Assembly (NCBI GenBank): GCA_963576725.1
Contig: OY755252.1
Span: forward strand, 44,245,552 to 44,309,551
Reading direction: 5' to 3'
Source of the DNA: Azorinus chamasolen
Lineage: Eukaryota > Mollusca > Bivalvia > Cardiida > Solecurtidae
DNA: 64,000 nucleotides
Below, in pieces: positions 10,798 through 22,735 of this stretch. Made by a program: the position numbers and the translations under genes. Each line of letters opens with the position of its first letter. Position 1 is the first letter of the stretch. The notes under the pieces are model-generated. The model made no database searches. It was not told the DNA's origin and saw nothing but the letters and a program-made list of their open reading frames with translations.

Positions 10798-11250
10798 TGT
10801 AACCAGGGGTTGAACGAATAACTAGAAAACGTCTGCCGGTTCCAATTAATTTATATACAGAACAAAACAGCCTGAAACAATATAAACACTTATGAATATC
10901 ACAGACTAAAGGTTTCAAACAATTCAGAGTTCCGATATTCCCGTTACTCGCGGTCTAAATATACCAAGTAATTAACAATACAATTAGAATGGTTTTCTAG
11001 ATAAATACAGGTAACTTACCAGGCTATGGCACGCTAAATGAACTTATAATATTACGAATAGAATAAAGTAGCTGTGAGCAGCAATCCTATGTATCTAATA
11101 AGATATACTGTCAAGGTGCTTACACCTTGACTATATGACGAAGAGTGCCGGGTTAGTATAATTATCTAGTGACAAAGCTGTTTAAGCGGGAAGAAGGGTG
11201 GATGGGAAGGTTCTATAATTAGGTGCTCGTGCAAAGTGACCACTCGCTCA
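10798..11250 (-). repeat. Probable 5' LTR of the Ty3-like element (outer edge unresolved)
   Basis: The sequence next to the primer site ends TGGTTACA on the minus strand, a typical LTR 3' end. It is AT-rich and non-coding. I could not find the TG start, a target-site duplication or a matching 3' LTR, so the outer boundary given is a guess. Confidence 0.35.
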
Positions 11251-11940
11251 CCAAACCAGTTATACAACTCATTCATTCATTCATTCATCAAGCATACTAT
11301 GGAATGTACGGCGAATACACGTAAACCGGATATGACGTACTATGACAAAATACCACGATAACATCCCTATACAATGAAACCTGGTCAACATGAAGAAAAT
11401 AAAAAGAATGAAAATTTGTAGCAGAAGACAAAGTTTTCAGACGACAGAGTTTGGCAGCGAAAGGGTTAAGATTGGCGTTTTTGGTAATTGCTAAAATATA
11501 AACAGAGTTTCAAGGAGTTTCGATCCTGGTGAGACGTCGTAATACCCGTCCCCATGGCAGTAACGGGGTTAACCTCTGAGAGATATTGGGCAGGAAATTT
11601 GATATCTGATCACGGACAGAACTGTTTGAATTTTAAATGACGTCGCCTTATACTCGCATCCAAAGGTAAAGATTGTGTATGTTTTGTTCTAGTTCTTTAT
11701 TTATATTAATTTCCATGTGCATACATTCTATAGATATTATTTTACATATCTACGACCAAACCTTGTTACATGTGTTTTAATGTTATTGTTGTTGGTCGGC
11801 CCTGTAAACATGTGTAATTTTAACCAGGGTTGAAATGAAGACAAAATCCCTGGTGGGGTTCGTGTGTTGTATTCTCCAACGGTAATTTGTACAGATAGTA
11901 TATAACAGTAGAAGTAGGTCTGCAAAACATACATATAATA

Positions 11941-12134
11941 CAGACGAACCCCTCTAATGCGACCACTTAATGAATAAACATGAGTGTCTTTATAAGCAGG
12001 TGGTTGCTTAATGCAGGACAAAAGTAATACGGAAAGCTCCTCTGCATTACTTTTGTCCTGCATTAAGCTACCACCTGCATCTAGCACCAATCATTATGCC
12101 TCTTGTAGGTGGTCGCATTAGCGAGGTTTTACTG
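11941..12134. mobile_element. pogo/Tigger-type MITE (family C)
   Basis: TA-flanked element with inverted ends (CAGACGAACCCCTCTAATG ... TAGCGAGGTTTTACTG) and a palindromic core in which cttaatgcaggacaaaagt reappears inverted. TA target site plus CAGT ends fit the Tc1/mariner-pogo group. Non-coding; related copies occur across the window. Confidence 0.7.
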
Positions 12135-12368
12135 TACATACATAGAATGTAGAGTACAGAGGAACAACTTTCTTACAAATTCAGTACATGCAACATTGTC
12201 AAACATGTAAGCACTTCCGTATAATTTAACTAATTAAGCATAAACCAAGTAAACTCATCAGCTGGTCGAAAAGTGTAACCTGTATAATAAAGTGAAAAAG
12301 TATAAATATGATGCTTTCGCTAGATTTTGAGCCAGAATGAAAGCCGGGGCTAAGAGAGGTTGAACACG

Positions 12369-12597
12369 TTAACCAATTCACTCATATTGACGACTTTTGA
12401 CGACTCTGTAAAAGTCACTTTGAGAAACCATTGTAATAAATAGAGCATTTGCTCCTATAGGAGCAAATGCTCTATTTATCGCAATGGTTTCAAACTACAA
12501 AATTCTAAACTTTTCCTTTTCTCTAGTTATTTCTTCTTTTCGGTAGAATTATTCAAAAAGGTTGGATCTAAAAATAGCCTATAAGGTAATGGGTTAA
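12369..12597. mobile_element. TTAA-flanked MITE (family B)
   Basis: Bounded by TTAA on both sides, with a long inverted core: gataaatagagcatttgc followed by its complement around CTCCTATAGGAG. Ends of the AACC.ATTC type and TTAA duplication fit a piggyBac-type non-autonomous element. Related copies occur at 18259, 28225, 42049, 42703, 43062 and 43285. Confidence 0.7.
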
Positions 12598-13226
12598 CTC
12601 GTTTCACGTAACTATTATATTAATAATTTTACTTAACAATCCTTAAAACATGAATATTATTAAGTTGAATGGCCATTACATAATTCATAATTGAGTTTGT
12701 ATAGACTACAAGGTTTTAAATCATTTGAGCTGAGCAAAAATCATTTTGGCTTCTGTAAATGGTTTAGAAAAAAAGCCTGGAAAACCTTAACTTTCGTGAT
12801 TTTTTCAAAATCTAAATGCTGTAATTCCATGCAATATTAAAGTAGAGTAACACTATTCAAACTTGACCTGTAACTACTACTACTACTAGAGCCACATGAC
12901 AAGTATCAGTTTAATATATGTATGGATTTAGCAACAAAAGTCCGGAAAACTGATGTGAAGTTTAAAATCAATTGAACCAGTAGATAAAGAGTTATTGTCC
13001 TGACAAGAATATATGAAAAAGGGGAATAACTCCATACACATTGATGCTAGGGTTATGGCCGTTGTGGATAAAACTTTCTCTCATTGTTTAATGTGTGAAG
13101 TTATAATGAATTTGGCCTAACCGTGTAGGAGATATGGTCCGGGCACAAAGCGTGACGAACGGACAGACGGACGGAATCGAGCAAACCTATAGTCCACAAC
13201 CGGTAACCGATAGGAGGCTAAGACTA
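12598..13226. other. Intergenic, no gene seen
   Basis: AT-rich sequence with a short (tac) run near 12880 and a ggacagacggacgga motif near 13160 of the kind also seen at the end of the 40.3-40.6 kb repeat. No coding or RNA gene is supported. Confidence 0.4.
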
Positions 13227-14012
13227 CAGTCCCACCAGCGCTTTCAAAAGACCACTGGCGACCTCTGAAACCGCTGATCGTCTGCGATTGTCTGCGACTA
13301 CATTCCAAATAATGATTCGCAGTCACATTGGCGATGCATCTGCGACCACCGTAAGACAGGTTGTTGACGATCGTGCGTCAAGTCACTGGTATTCGTACGA
13401 TATTCATACGAAGGTTCCACAATCACTTCCGACCTGTTGTGTAGTCACGTGATCTATGCCTAGTCGTGTATAATCTCTTTAGGTCGCCGATAGTCGTACG
13501 ATTGTAGGGAAGATCACCAACGACCAGTTAAAGATTGTTGGAGACCTTCGTACGACGATTTCACGACTAGCTAAGCCTAAAAAAGAATACCGGCGATCAG
13601 TTCGATCGCAAGGAGGTTGTTGTGCATGATAAACAATCTTTCTGCGACTAAAATTGGTCGCACGCCAAGAAACGATTACCAACGATTACAGAAGACCGTC
13701 CGCAATTATCAGTGACTTGTCGTGCGATCTTCGTACGAATATCAGCAACAAGAGGTCGCTAGAAATCATATACAGATCATAAGTGGTCTTAGGCCTAGTG
13801 GGACTGGACCCTGAGGTTGTTGGTCAACAACCTCTCTACGACTGAAATACGACTGAAATTGGTCGCTCGATTGGAAACGATTACCAACGATTACTGAAGA
13901 CCACCCGCGATTAACAGTTACTTGTTGTGCGACCTTTGTACGAATATCAGCGACCAGAGGTCGGTAGCAATCGTAAACAGGTATTAAGGGGTCGTACGGC
14001 CTAGTGGGACTG
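13227..14012. mobile_element. Non-autonomous DNA element with CAGTCCCAC ends, copy 1
   Basis: About 786 bp with terminal inverted repeats CAGTCCCACCAG and CTAGTGGGACTG. The right half holds an internally repeated unit (gattaccaacgatta ... cctagtgggactg) ending at about 13808 and again at 14012. Many CGTACGA/CGACC words give it higher CpG content than the flanks. Small ORFs inside (13479-13682, 13766-14068) are spurious. A second copy is at 15423-16280. Confidence 0.6.
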
Positions 14013-14719
14013 GGCCCTAACAAGAGGGTCATGATGACCCTATATTGCTTGCCGTCACATTGTAACACTAGATGGAGACAAACTAGCTACAAACGCCTAC
14101 ATAAAATGACCATATTTCTGTTGTCAAACAAATGAAATAACATCATACAATTTACATGAAAATATTTGTAATATATATATATATATATATATACCCCAAA
14201 CAGTAAGTTAATGCCCACCTGAGAGACACCTTTTGATGCTTTTGCTGAGTAGACCAAGATCAGATAGCTCTTGTAGAAGCCGCCTAATCATGGTCTGTTG
14301 CCCTTGCTTATGTAATAATATAGGTCAGAATCTTTAGTATCTGCCACAGTAAAAAATTCCCTCGTTCATGACACCGTTACAAAAAATCAGTTAATATGAA
14401 TACATACACTATATCATAAGGCATATTCACGAGGTAAATGATTAATGCATAAATGCCCATACTCATACCTAATCTACAATACCATTACATACCCTTTACC
14501 TCATGAATATTTATGTAAGAAATAATGACGTCATGAGTATAATCTTTATATGGCATATGAACACAGAACTGTTTGGCCATGGCAGAAATGGGAGAATCAG
14601 ATCTATATAAATATAAGTAAACACATCTAACAGGAGCTGTCCGATTCTGAGTCAAGTCTGAGAGCAAAGGCGTGAAAAAAGCATTCCTATCAGGTAAAAG
14701 GGTACACCTACAGTCAATA
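14013..14719. other. Intergenic with microsatellite and MITE fragments
   Basis: Contains an (AT)n run at about 14173-14194 and palindromic-MITE debris (cctttacctcatgaatatt near 14490-14510, tggcatatgaacacagaactg near 14550). No gene is seen. Confidence 0.4.
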
Positions 14720-14969
14720 TTAACCCTTCGCTTGCTGAATTTTAAAATACAATTCTCCTTCTTTACACATGCCCTGTTGTATAATTACATATATCTTCAC
14801 TGTGTACACGTATTTCGCTGAGCAATCACTGCTGTGGAGTGCACTGGTTGCACAATCAACTTGTAAATAGTGCAGATCCTGATGAGACAGCTCCTGCAGG
14901 AGCTGTCTCATCTGGGTCTTCACTATTTACAGGTAGGTATATTGACGCGAATAGCAAGCGAAGGGTTAA
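14720..14969. mobile_element. TTAA-flanked MITE, CTTCGCTTGCT-ended subfamily, copy 1
   Basis: 250 bp, TTAA on both sides, inverted ends TTAACCCTTCGCTTGCT / AGCAAGCGAAGGGTTAA, with a hairpin core gagacagctcctgcaggagctgtctc. A near-identical copy is at 44384-44641. Non-coding, piggyBac-type signature. Confidence 0.8.
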
Positions 14970-15096
14970 GATATCTCACAAAAATACAAAGGGTAATCAA
15001 ATATTCCCTAAACTATATTTTATCAAATAAGATCTAAATCTAGAATTAAGTCAACAGATGTTTCAAAAAAGGTTATCTGTTAAGTGGCATGCAGTA

Positions 15097-15309
15097 CAGC
15101 AAAACCTCTCTAAACTTGATGCTCAATTTACTTTTAGTATAAATATCGGTATCGGAGACAGGTGGCAGCATAATGCAGGATGAAAGTCACACAGAAAGCT
15201 CCTTTAGGAACTTTCTGCACGAGTTTCACCCTGCATTAAGCAGCCACCTGCCTAAAACCTATATCTAAATTCTTTTCTACCAGAATTTTGATTTAGAAGA
15301 GTTTTACTG
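15097..15309. mobile_element. pogo/Tigger-type MITE (family C)
   Basis: TA-flanked, ends CAGCAAAACCTCTCTAAAC and AGAGTTTTACTG, with a central palindrome around ataatgcaggatgaaagt and caccctgcattaagcagcc. Non-coding. Confidence 0.7.
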
Positions 15310-15422
15310 TATATAAATACAGATAAACACATTTATAACTAAATCTTATTTATAGACTCCAGTTTAGTACATAATACATCAATAAACATGTATATACAAT
15401 ATAGATATGATTATGTAAGGCT

Positions 15423-16280
15423 ATAGTCCAACTAACACTTGCGATCGTTAAAGACCACTGGCGACCTCTTAAACCGGCGATCGTCTGCAATTGTCGGCGA
15501 CTAAATTCAAACAATGTTTCCCAGTCACATTGGAGATGCTTCTGCGTCCATCGTACGACAGGTTGTTGATGATCATGCGCCAAGCCACTGGTATTCGTAT
15601 AAAGGTTCCACAACCACTTCCGACCTGTTGTGTGGTCACGTGGTCTATACCTAGTAGTCGCGGGTAATCTTTACACAGTCGTAGGTAATTGTAGAAAGGT
15701 CGTTGACAGTCGCACGCTATTAGGGAAGATCACCAATGACCATTTAACGACCATTTAAGATTGTGTGAGACCTTCGCACGACGAGCGCACGATTACCTAA
15801 ATGATCTAAGCTTACCTCGTTTTTGTGCATGATTTACAAACTCTTTGCGACTGAAATTGGTCGGACGACAATGAACGATTACCAACGATTACTGAAGACC
15901 ACCCGCGATTATCAGCGACTTTTCGTGCGACCTTCGTTGGTCGCAAGATTGGAAACGATTACTGAAGACCATCCGCGATAATCAGTAACTTGTCGTGCGA
16001 CCTTCGTACGAAAATCAGTGGCCTGAGGTCGCCAGCAATCGTAAACAGATCTTAAGGGGTCGTAAGGCCTAGTGGGACTAGTATCTAAGTTGGTTGTTGT
16101 ACATGAACAACCTATCTATGACTGAAATTGGTCGCACGACTTTATTCAATTACCAACGATTACTGGATACCATCGGCGATCAACATTGACTTGTCGTGCG
16201 ACCTTCGTACGAATATCGGCGACCAGAGGTCGCTAATAATTGTTAACAGGCCTTAGAGGTATTAATACCTAGTAGGACTG
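15423..16280. mobile_element. Non-autonomous DNA element with CAGTCCCAC-like ends, copy 2
   Basis: About 858 bp, starting atagtccaactaacactt and ending cctagtaggactg; the body parallels 13227-14012 (gaccactggcgacctcttaaacc, acaggttgttgatgatcatgcg). The right half carries two terminal-type units, ending near 16077 and 16280. Ends are more decayed than in copy 1. Confidence 0.55.
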
Positions 16281-16789
16281 CGCCCTAAGAAAACAAATGA
16301 AATGTTTCTAGACTCAACATTTGTTTTCTATGTATGACTAAACATAAGATAATTAAAAGCAATCAGTTCTCAGTGCTTTAACTCTTACCCAAATATACAC
16401 GCTTAATCACACTAGTGCACACCTTTGCAAACAGAGTAGACCCAGATCAGACATATCCTATAGGAGCTGTCTGATCTGGGTCTGCTCTGTTTGATTATTG
16501 ACTTATATAGATATGATCCAACAGCTTTTGTCTAAGCCAAAACTTTCCTTAAAATTTACCAAATTGGAAAATGGGAATTTGAAAATTCACGAGGAAGTAA
16601 TCACAATATTAAACAATGTACATTAGGAAAAATGTTAATAAAGGTTCTAGTCTACAGACATTTCAAAACTAGTCTGCCAAGTGACACACGTACAAACAAT
16701 ACAACTAAAGTAACTATCGTCACTTATTTCTCAAAATACAAACAATAAGTATACATGTAATTCTAAATGTCAACGTTTGTGTACATTCA

Positions 16790-17033
16790 TTAACCCTTTC
16801 CCTGTTCTATGTTTATTACAAATCCAATACCCACTGGATATTCCTTGACAAAATAGCTATAATGAAATATGAAAGGTAGACCATTGTACTCATTTTGCAA
16901 AGTAATGACACAAATCTATCAAATTCCACTGGCAAACAGAGCAGACCCTATCAGACGACTCCTATAGGAACCGTCCGATCTGGGTTCACTCTGAAAATAC
17001 GTGAAAACACATTTATATAACGGAAAGGGTTAC
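16790..17033. mobile_element. TTAA-type MITE (family A)
   Basis: Starts TTAACCCTTTCCCTG, ends GGAAAGGGTTAC, with a hairpin core (agacggctcctat-type) around 16935-16990 flanked by cagagcagaccc and gggttcactctg. Preceded at 16430-16495 by a separate copy of the same hairpin. Confidence 0.65.
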
Positions 17034-17117
17034 ACAATCAGTAGACACACGAATTCGCACCCATACAATCACAAAATTCACGAAAAACAGTGTTTACCTT
17101 TGCACTCTGGTATAGTA

Positions 17118-17308
17118 CAGTGAAACCCCTCTAAACCGGACGTCAATTTTGGTATCAATATCGGTTTTGGAGACAGGTGGCAGCTTAATGCAGGGTGAAA
17201 GTCATGCAGAAAGCTTCTGCATGAATTTTACCCTGCATTAAGCAGCCACCTGCTTTAAAGTAGCTATATTCTTCTCTTCTAGAATTCCGGTTTACAGGGG
17301 ATTTCCTG
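17118..17308. mobile_element. pogo/Tigger-type MITE (family C)
   Basis: TA-flanked, begins CAGTGAAACCCCTCTAAACC, ends ggggatttcctg; the central inverted repeat holds cttaatgcagggtgaaagt and its complement. Confidence 0.68.
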
Positions 17309-17567
17309 TACATGTGTATGAGGAACAAGTAAATATACATATATGTTTTCTCTTTGAAAGCCACACAAAAAGGTAAAAATACATATAAATTTAAGTAAAC
17401 CTTATTTCTGCACTCTGGTATAGTAAGCAAGTCTACACAAACATGTAGCATAGTGTATAAGTACGTGTATATTTTCTCTTTGAAAATCACACAAACAATG
17501 AGCATGCAATATGGATCTCAGTAAACCTTACTTCTGCAGTCTGGTACAGTGTACAAGTATATAAATA

Positions 17568-17771
17568 CAGTAAGACCTCTCTATAACGGCCACTAAATTA
17601 TGTTAATTAGTTGGTATTTAGGACAAGTGGCTGCTTAAAGCAAGGTGAGAGTAACACAGAACGATCCTATAGTAGCGTTGTGTTTTAGTTTCACCTTGCT
17701 TTAAGCAACCATCTTCCTTTAACACAAAATTCTTTTTGTAATTTAGGGGCCGTTATAGAGAGGTTTTACTG
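17568..17771. mobile_element. pogo/Tigger-type MITE (family C)
   Basis: TA-flanked, ends CAGTAAGACCTCTCTATAAC and GTTATAGAGAGGTTTTACTG, giving a long, clean terminal inverted repeat; central palindrome around cttaaagcaaggtgagagt. Confidence 0.75.
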
Positions 17772-18002
17772 TATACATTAGTTAAGCTTTTCCCTGTTCT
17801 ATGTTAAGTCAATATTTAAGCCATGCTACAAACTAAAGAAACAGATCTACCAAATGCCATTAGCAAACAGAGCAGTTTTCTCTTTGGAAAACCACCTAAA
17901 ATGAGAAAATTATATGGAGCTAGGTAAAGCTTACTTCTGAATTCTGGTATAATAGGCAAAACAACAAATAAATGTAACCGAGTGTTCGTATCAAGAAAGA
18001 TA

Positions 18003-18070
18003 CCCGCTCTGACCCGGGATCAAACCCGGGTTGCCAGGTTCGCAGTCGTGCACTCTACCACGTCGTCAAA
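18003..18070 (-). pseudogene. tRNA-derived sequence (SINE head or tRNA pseudogene)
   Basis: The minus strand has an A-box-like GTGGTAGAGTGCACGAC and a perfectly paired T arm (CCGGG / CCCGG around TTTGATC). The acceptor stem is not convincing and sequence continues into a body without a clean end. A tRNA-derived SINE head is the likelier reading. Confidence 0.45.
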
Positions 18071-18258
18071 AAAGCGTGTTTGTACATCAAGGCCGTACAC
18101 ATGATGATAAACCTACATACTGTGACATATATTAAATTATATATTTTATCTCTGAAAAACACACACATTGACATCTATCAATGTCACACTTTGTTGTACA
18201 GCAGAACCCCTCCCAATTAATTGTTTTGATATAGGAGTCTGTTAAAGCAGCTTTCTGC

Positions 18259-18430
18259 TTAACCAATTCCCTCATATTGATGCCGTTTGATGCCTCTGTT
18301 AAAGTCACTTTTTGAAACCATTCTGATAAACGGAACTCCAATGGAGCAAATGCTCTATTTATCACAATGATTTCAATACCACACACTTTTAATGGTTTTT
18401 TCCTTTTCTCTAGTAAATACTCCTTTCCCA
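18259..18430. mobile_element. Family B MITE, truncated
   Basis: Starts TTAACCAATTCCCTCATATTG and carries aatgctctatttatcac and the ttttccttttctctagt segment of family B, but the right TTAA end is missing. A minus-strand ORF over it (18132-18461) is spurious. Confidence 0.55.
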
Positions 18431-19632
18431 TCAATGTATGCAAAGAACTGGTCCTGAGCAAAAGCTAACATGAACTAACAACAACTTCCCAAATGACAAG
18501 TAAGGTCCACAACCATTGCCAGGCAGGAGGCACTATCCACAGATGAACAAGGGAATTTTGTACAAAGACAGAAACTTTAGAATAAGACATATGTTATTAC
18601 TACAAACAGAAAAGACCCTGGTCTATGTCTATTCTGTTTGCAAACGCGCCTCTATTTGATAAAGGGTTAAGCATAAACTCAGATAGAAAAATAGGTGCAT
18701 ATTTTTTCAAAGCAGACGATTCTTCCAATTTCTTCCAAGAAAATCAAACAATTTGAAACTTGGTGAAAGACTGAGCACCTCAGCATCTAATCTGGGTCCA
18801 ATTTGTTGGCATATCTAAGACGTTCAACCTACGACAAATAACTCCTTCATTTCTCCACTAAACTCCATGTTTCCGAGACAGTTAAACAGAGTGGACACAT
18901 ATAGGGTTTGGTGGAAATAATGACAATTTAGTATTTAGCTAAAAGTCAAATTAAACCATTCCCTTATATCAATGTGATAATCCTTTTTTTGCGCCGGGCT
19001 TCAGTCCAAGCTATCCAAGAAGAGGATTGCATAGATCAACCTGAAATAAAAACAAGCTACACACTGAACTGTAAAATGAGAAGAGTACTTGTATGGTTTT
19101 GGAAATCATGTCTATCATAATTACCCTTAGTCTTCATTCAGATAGATACATACAGGCAAATAGTGATATTACAATATATATTCACATCGTTCACTTTCAC
19201 TACACACTGCTGAATTGTATCAGAGCTACAATCGTCAGGTCTCCTCCAAACTTTATACTGTGACCATGTGACCATTTGCATTTGAGTAACTCCTGCAGGA
19301 CCTAAGTTGGTGACTGGAACATATATGCATTAAGAAAATGCTGAAGAAAATGACCACGTGTTGTCATGGATCATTTCTGAATAGATAAATGAATTATTGG
19401 CATTGTTGATTTTTGAAGTGCATACAAAATTGCAAACAGTGTATATCTCTGCACCGTTTGTCATTGTAAGACCTCATGCAAATTATACCCTTTTGTACTG
19501 AATGGACTCTTATTGTTAAATAATGATGGATCACTCTTTTCTGAAAATTGAGCATTCGAAGGGTTAAACAACTACTTACAATAAGTGGGTAAACATTAAA
19601 AATGCCCCGCCATTTTTATACATACCCGTATA
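18431..19632. other. Intergenic, no gene seen
   Basis: AT-rich, non-coding. A hairpin-family remnant lies near 18600-18665 (aacagaaaagaccctgg ... ctattctgtttgc). No ORF shows domain features. Confidence 0.4.
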
Positions 19633-19875
19633 CAGTAAAACCTCTCTATAACGACCAATAAATTTGGTTAACTAATTGGTATTTTGGGCAGGTGGTTGCT
19701 TAAAGCAAGGTGAAAGTAAAACAGAATGCTCCTATAGGAGCATTCTGTTTCACTTTTACCTTGTTTTAAGCATATAGGAGCATTCTGTTTTACTTTCACC
19801 TTGTTTTAAGCATCCAACTGCCTTTAGCACAAAATACTTGATGTAATTTAGTGGTCGTTATAGAGAGGTTTACTG
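19633..19875. mobile_element. pogo/Tigger-type MITE (family C) with internal duplication
   Basis: TA-flanked, ends CAGTAAAACCTCTCTATAAC and GTTATAGAGAGGTTTACTG. The core has the palindrome aaagtaaaacagaatgctcc/ggagcattctg, followed by a second tandem copy of ataggagcattctgtttt...taagcat, which makes this copy longer than its relatives. Confidence 0.78.
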
Positions 19876-19954
19876 TACACGTATTGGAGAATTATAGCAC
19901 TGCATACAATATTAAACCTTCCACTGTTAAACGCGACTAGACTGGCTTGTGCAA

Positions 19955-20050
19955 ACGGCTGGGATGCAGATGAGATGACAGCTGGGATCCAGATGAGATG
20001 ACATCTGGGATGCAGATGAGATGACAGCTGGGATCCAGATGAGATGCAGA
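19955..20050. repeat. Short tandem repeat, ~25-bp unit
   Basis: About four imperfect copies of a unit like ctgggatccagatgagatga, alternating gctgggatcc and tctgggatgc variants. Confidence 0.75.
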
Positions 20051-20107
20051 GTAGCGTCCCATCATGCTCAAAGCTGCCTGACACCCAATCAAACGTTTAT
20101 CAAAAGC

Positions 20108-20375
20108 TTAATCCTTTACTACATGAATATTTATATCAGAAATGACATCATGAATATTAATTAGCTGGCTTGTTATTATAGCTTAAGGACATAGTGATTT
20201 CCGACCCATGACAGAAACTGTAGAATCATATCTATACTATACATGTATCATAAGCAGATACATACATGTATGTAGAGCAGACTCTGATCAGACGGCTCCT
20301 ACAGGAGTCATCTGATTTCGGTGTACTCTGTATGCAAAGGGAGTAGAATAGTGTATTTATGGAGAAAAGGGTTAA
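20108..20375. mobile_element. TTAA-type MITE (family A, long form)
   Basis: TTAATCCTTTACTACATGAA at the left and AAAAGGGTTAA at the right, with TTAA on both sides. The interior carries the catgaatattaattagctgg segment and a hairpin gacggctcctacaggagtc near 20300. It ends about 200 bp downstream of the last coding exon of the IAP-type gene. Confidence 0.65.
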
Positions 20376-20578
20376 TCAGTTCCAAAATAAGCTGACATCA
20401 CCTCTACAGTAGACTCATGGTTACAATTTGATGGCATTAACTAGACTGGTCACCTGTTACCTAATGCCTCGATCAATGTAGCTTTTGACATTGTAAAGGA
20501 CATATCTTTAACTAATTACAGGACACGAGAAAACACAAGTATAAATATCAAAGAGACAATACTTTTGAAACTTACCGT

Positions 20579-20775
20579 TCATGTATTGAAAGTGTTCACG
20601 ATACGTCTTATATGCTTCCTACATATTGGACATGTCGTCGTTCTCTGGGCACAATCAATGCAACACACCAAGTGACCGCATGGCAAGAAAATGGCGGAAA
20701 CAGGCTTATCCATGCATACTTTACATGTTACAGTACTTCGCAACATCTCATTCTCTTCTCTCAAGGACTTGATAT
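20579..20775 (-). CDS. IAP-type protein, coding exon 7: C-terminal RING finger
   Basis: The acceptor TTTTTTAAAG| is followed by a phase-1 exon that ends in TGA at 20581-20579. It encodes a charged helix (SLREENEML) and a C3HC4 RING: CKVC, an 11-residue spacer, PCGHLVCCIDC and CPIC, with ligands Cys1685, Cys1688, Cys1700, His1702, Cys1706, Cys1709, Cys1716 and Cys1719 in the assembled protein, then 13 residues (RIVNTFNT end). This is the RING type found at the very C-terminus of XIAP/cIAP-class proteins, where it acts as a ubiquitin E3 ligase. Three bases after the stop lies a good donor-like site (CG|GTAAGT), so the 3' UTR may be spliced. It joins exon 6 in frame through a split Asp codon. 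Confidence 0.92.
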
Positions 20776-21369
20776 CTTTAAAAAACATACATTAATTTTC
20801 ATATGAGAGGCACAAATAGAATGTATACAATAGCTTTTATTTCTATCCAAATCCTCTGTAGTGATCACACTTTACAGGCAGTATGAGATGACTCTAAAGA
20901 TTGGTCACAATGGTCGCATTAGGAAATAAAGTACTTACTGGTACAATCTGGTAGGACATGCAATTATGTATAAAGCCTTTCCCTTATGTAAGAACATTTT
21001 CGCGCATCTGCAAACAGAGTAGATCCAGATCAGACGGCTCCTGTTTGCGTATGGTGTAATATAGATCTGATTATACAGCTTCTGTCTGGTCAAAAAGGTC
21101 CTGTGTTCATATACTAAAAATAATCTTATTAATATTAATAACGCCAGTATTTCATGACATGAATATGCAACTGGGAGAGGGTTAAACATTATTATCTGGA
21201 ACTTTGTACCATCTGTTTAGCATGTTCTTTGTCACAATAGGAATATTCAATCCACTTTCGACGATTTTAGATTAATAACAAGCATTCCTTGGACATTTTG
21301 TTTCATCTGCATAATTATGCAGACCTGCTGTTAAGTGATATAAGACATAAAAATTTACTCCATAAATAC

Positions 21370-21586
21370 GCCTTTGCAAACAGAGTGGACCCAGATCAGA
21401 CGGCTTCAATAGGAGCCATCTGATCAGGGTCTGCTCTGCTTGTTTATGAAAAAGTACAAATATGAATCTACTGTTTATACTATGATCAAACAGTCTAGTT
21501 TCAATGCGCCATTATAAAAAAATAATCAAATTAATATTCATGATAAAAATTATTTCTTACATGAATACTCATGGAGTAAAGGGTTA
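21370..21586. mobile_element. Family A MITE (left end decayed)
   Basis: Hairpin core aacagagtggacccagatca ... tgatcagggtctgctctg, then the attcatgataaaaat segment, ending GGAGTAAAGGGTTAA at 21586. The left TTAA end is not clear. Confidence 0.55.
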
Positions 21587-22535
21587 AACATTCATAGTTC
21601 ACATGATTTCTACTAGAATTCATACACGTGACGAGTTTACTTCATCCTAATTCGTTTAAACATTTTCAGAGTTTTCAATATATCATCAAAATGGTATTCC
21701 ACTCTCTGTTTGCAATGACATGAAGAGGCATCTATAACATATATCTTTATATATAGTTTTGGTAGAAACATGTCGACCAGACACAGATTCCCCACATGCA
21801 TATGACTATGTAAACATGGCATTAAACTGTAGCTATAGCATAGGATATGACTGTGTAGCAATGACATGGCATATTACTGTGTAGCCACGACATGGCATAT
21901 AACTGTGTAGCGATGCCATGGCATATGACATTGAGTTTAACCCTAGTATTCGTGAGAGTATTATAACCATACCCAAGTTGTCCAAATTCATATACCGATC
22001 TACAATACTATAACTATTCATGATACTATACCAAATAATTTGAGTTATGCATGACAAAAAACAAGAGCCGCGTGCCGAGTCAACGCTCGTTTGATTTCGT
22101 GCTTCTCAGCCAACTTAAAAGATTTTGAAAATAAAAATAAAGGGTAATAACTAAAGTTTGAAATAAAGAGTTATAGTTCTTAGGTAGAGGCATTCTCCTA
22201 ACTGAGATCTACTAACCTATAAAGTTTCATGTTGATATCCTTATACCCTCCTTTTTCAAAGATCATCAAAAGGGACAGTCATCTAAATGAGATGTCTGAT
22301 CTGGGTCTACTCTGTTTGCAAATTCAGATATTTAAGAAGACTATGAACTATATAATCAGGGTTTGAAACAGTATGGATAATGATGATATGCTCATCTTTA
22401 TGTAATTTGTTTGCAAAGGTAATCAATAGCATACTGATAGGCAAGAGGTGAATAGACGAATTTAAGAAATCATAGCATGTTACAAGAATATATACTAGGT
22501 TAGCCACTATATATACACTTTTTTCTTATTTTTTT

Positions 22536-22735
22536 TTAACCCTTTGCCTCACGCGAATGCCTTTTCATGCCTTTACAAACAGGATGAATCCAGCTCAGAT
22601 GGCTCCTATAGGAACCATCTGATCAGGCTGGGTCTGTTCCATTTGCTTATGACATTAAAATAGATCTGACTCTACAGTTTCCACAAACACCGAACTATCA
22701 TGTGGAACCACCCTGTTATTAAAGTTCAGCTAATA
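22536..22735. mobile_element. Family A MITE
   Basis: Starts TTAACCCTTTGCCTCACGCG and carries a hairpin cagatggctcctataggaaccatctgatc near 22595-22625. The right end is decayed and runs to about ctaatattaaat. Confidence 0.55.

Noticed and set aside
11737..12090. 117-codon minus-strand ORF
   Set aside because: It runs through both arms of a family C MITE, so the open frame is a product of the palindrome.
12440..12485. Rho-independent-terminator-like hairpins (many sites)
   Set aside because: These stems are the cores of MITEs in eukaryotic DNA, not bacterial terminators.
13479..14068. Minus-strand ORFs in the CAGTCCCAC-ended element
   Set aside because: No transposase motifs; they cross the internal repeat units.
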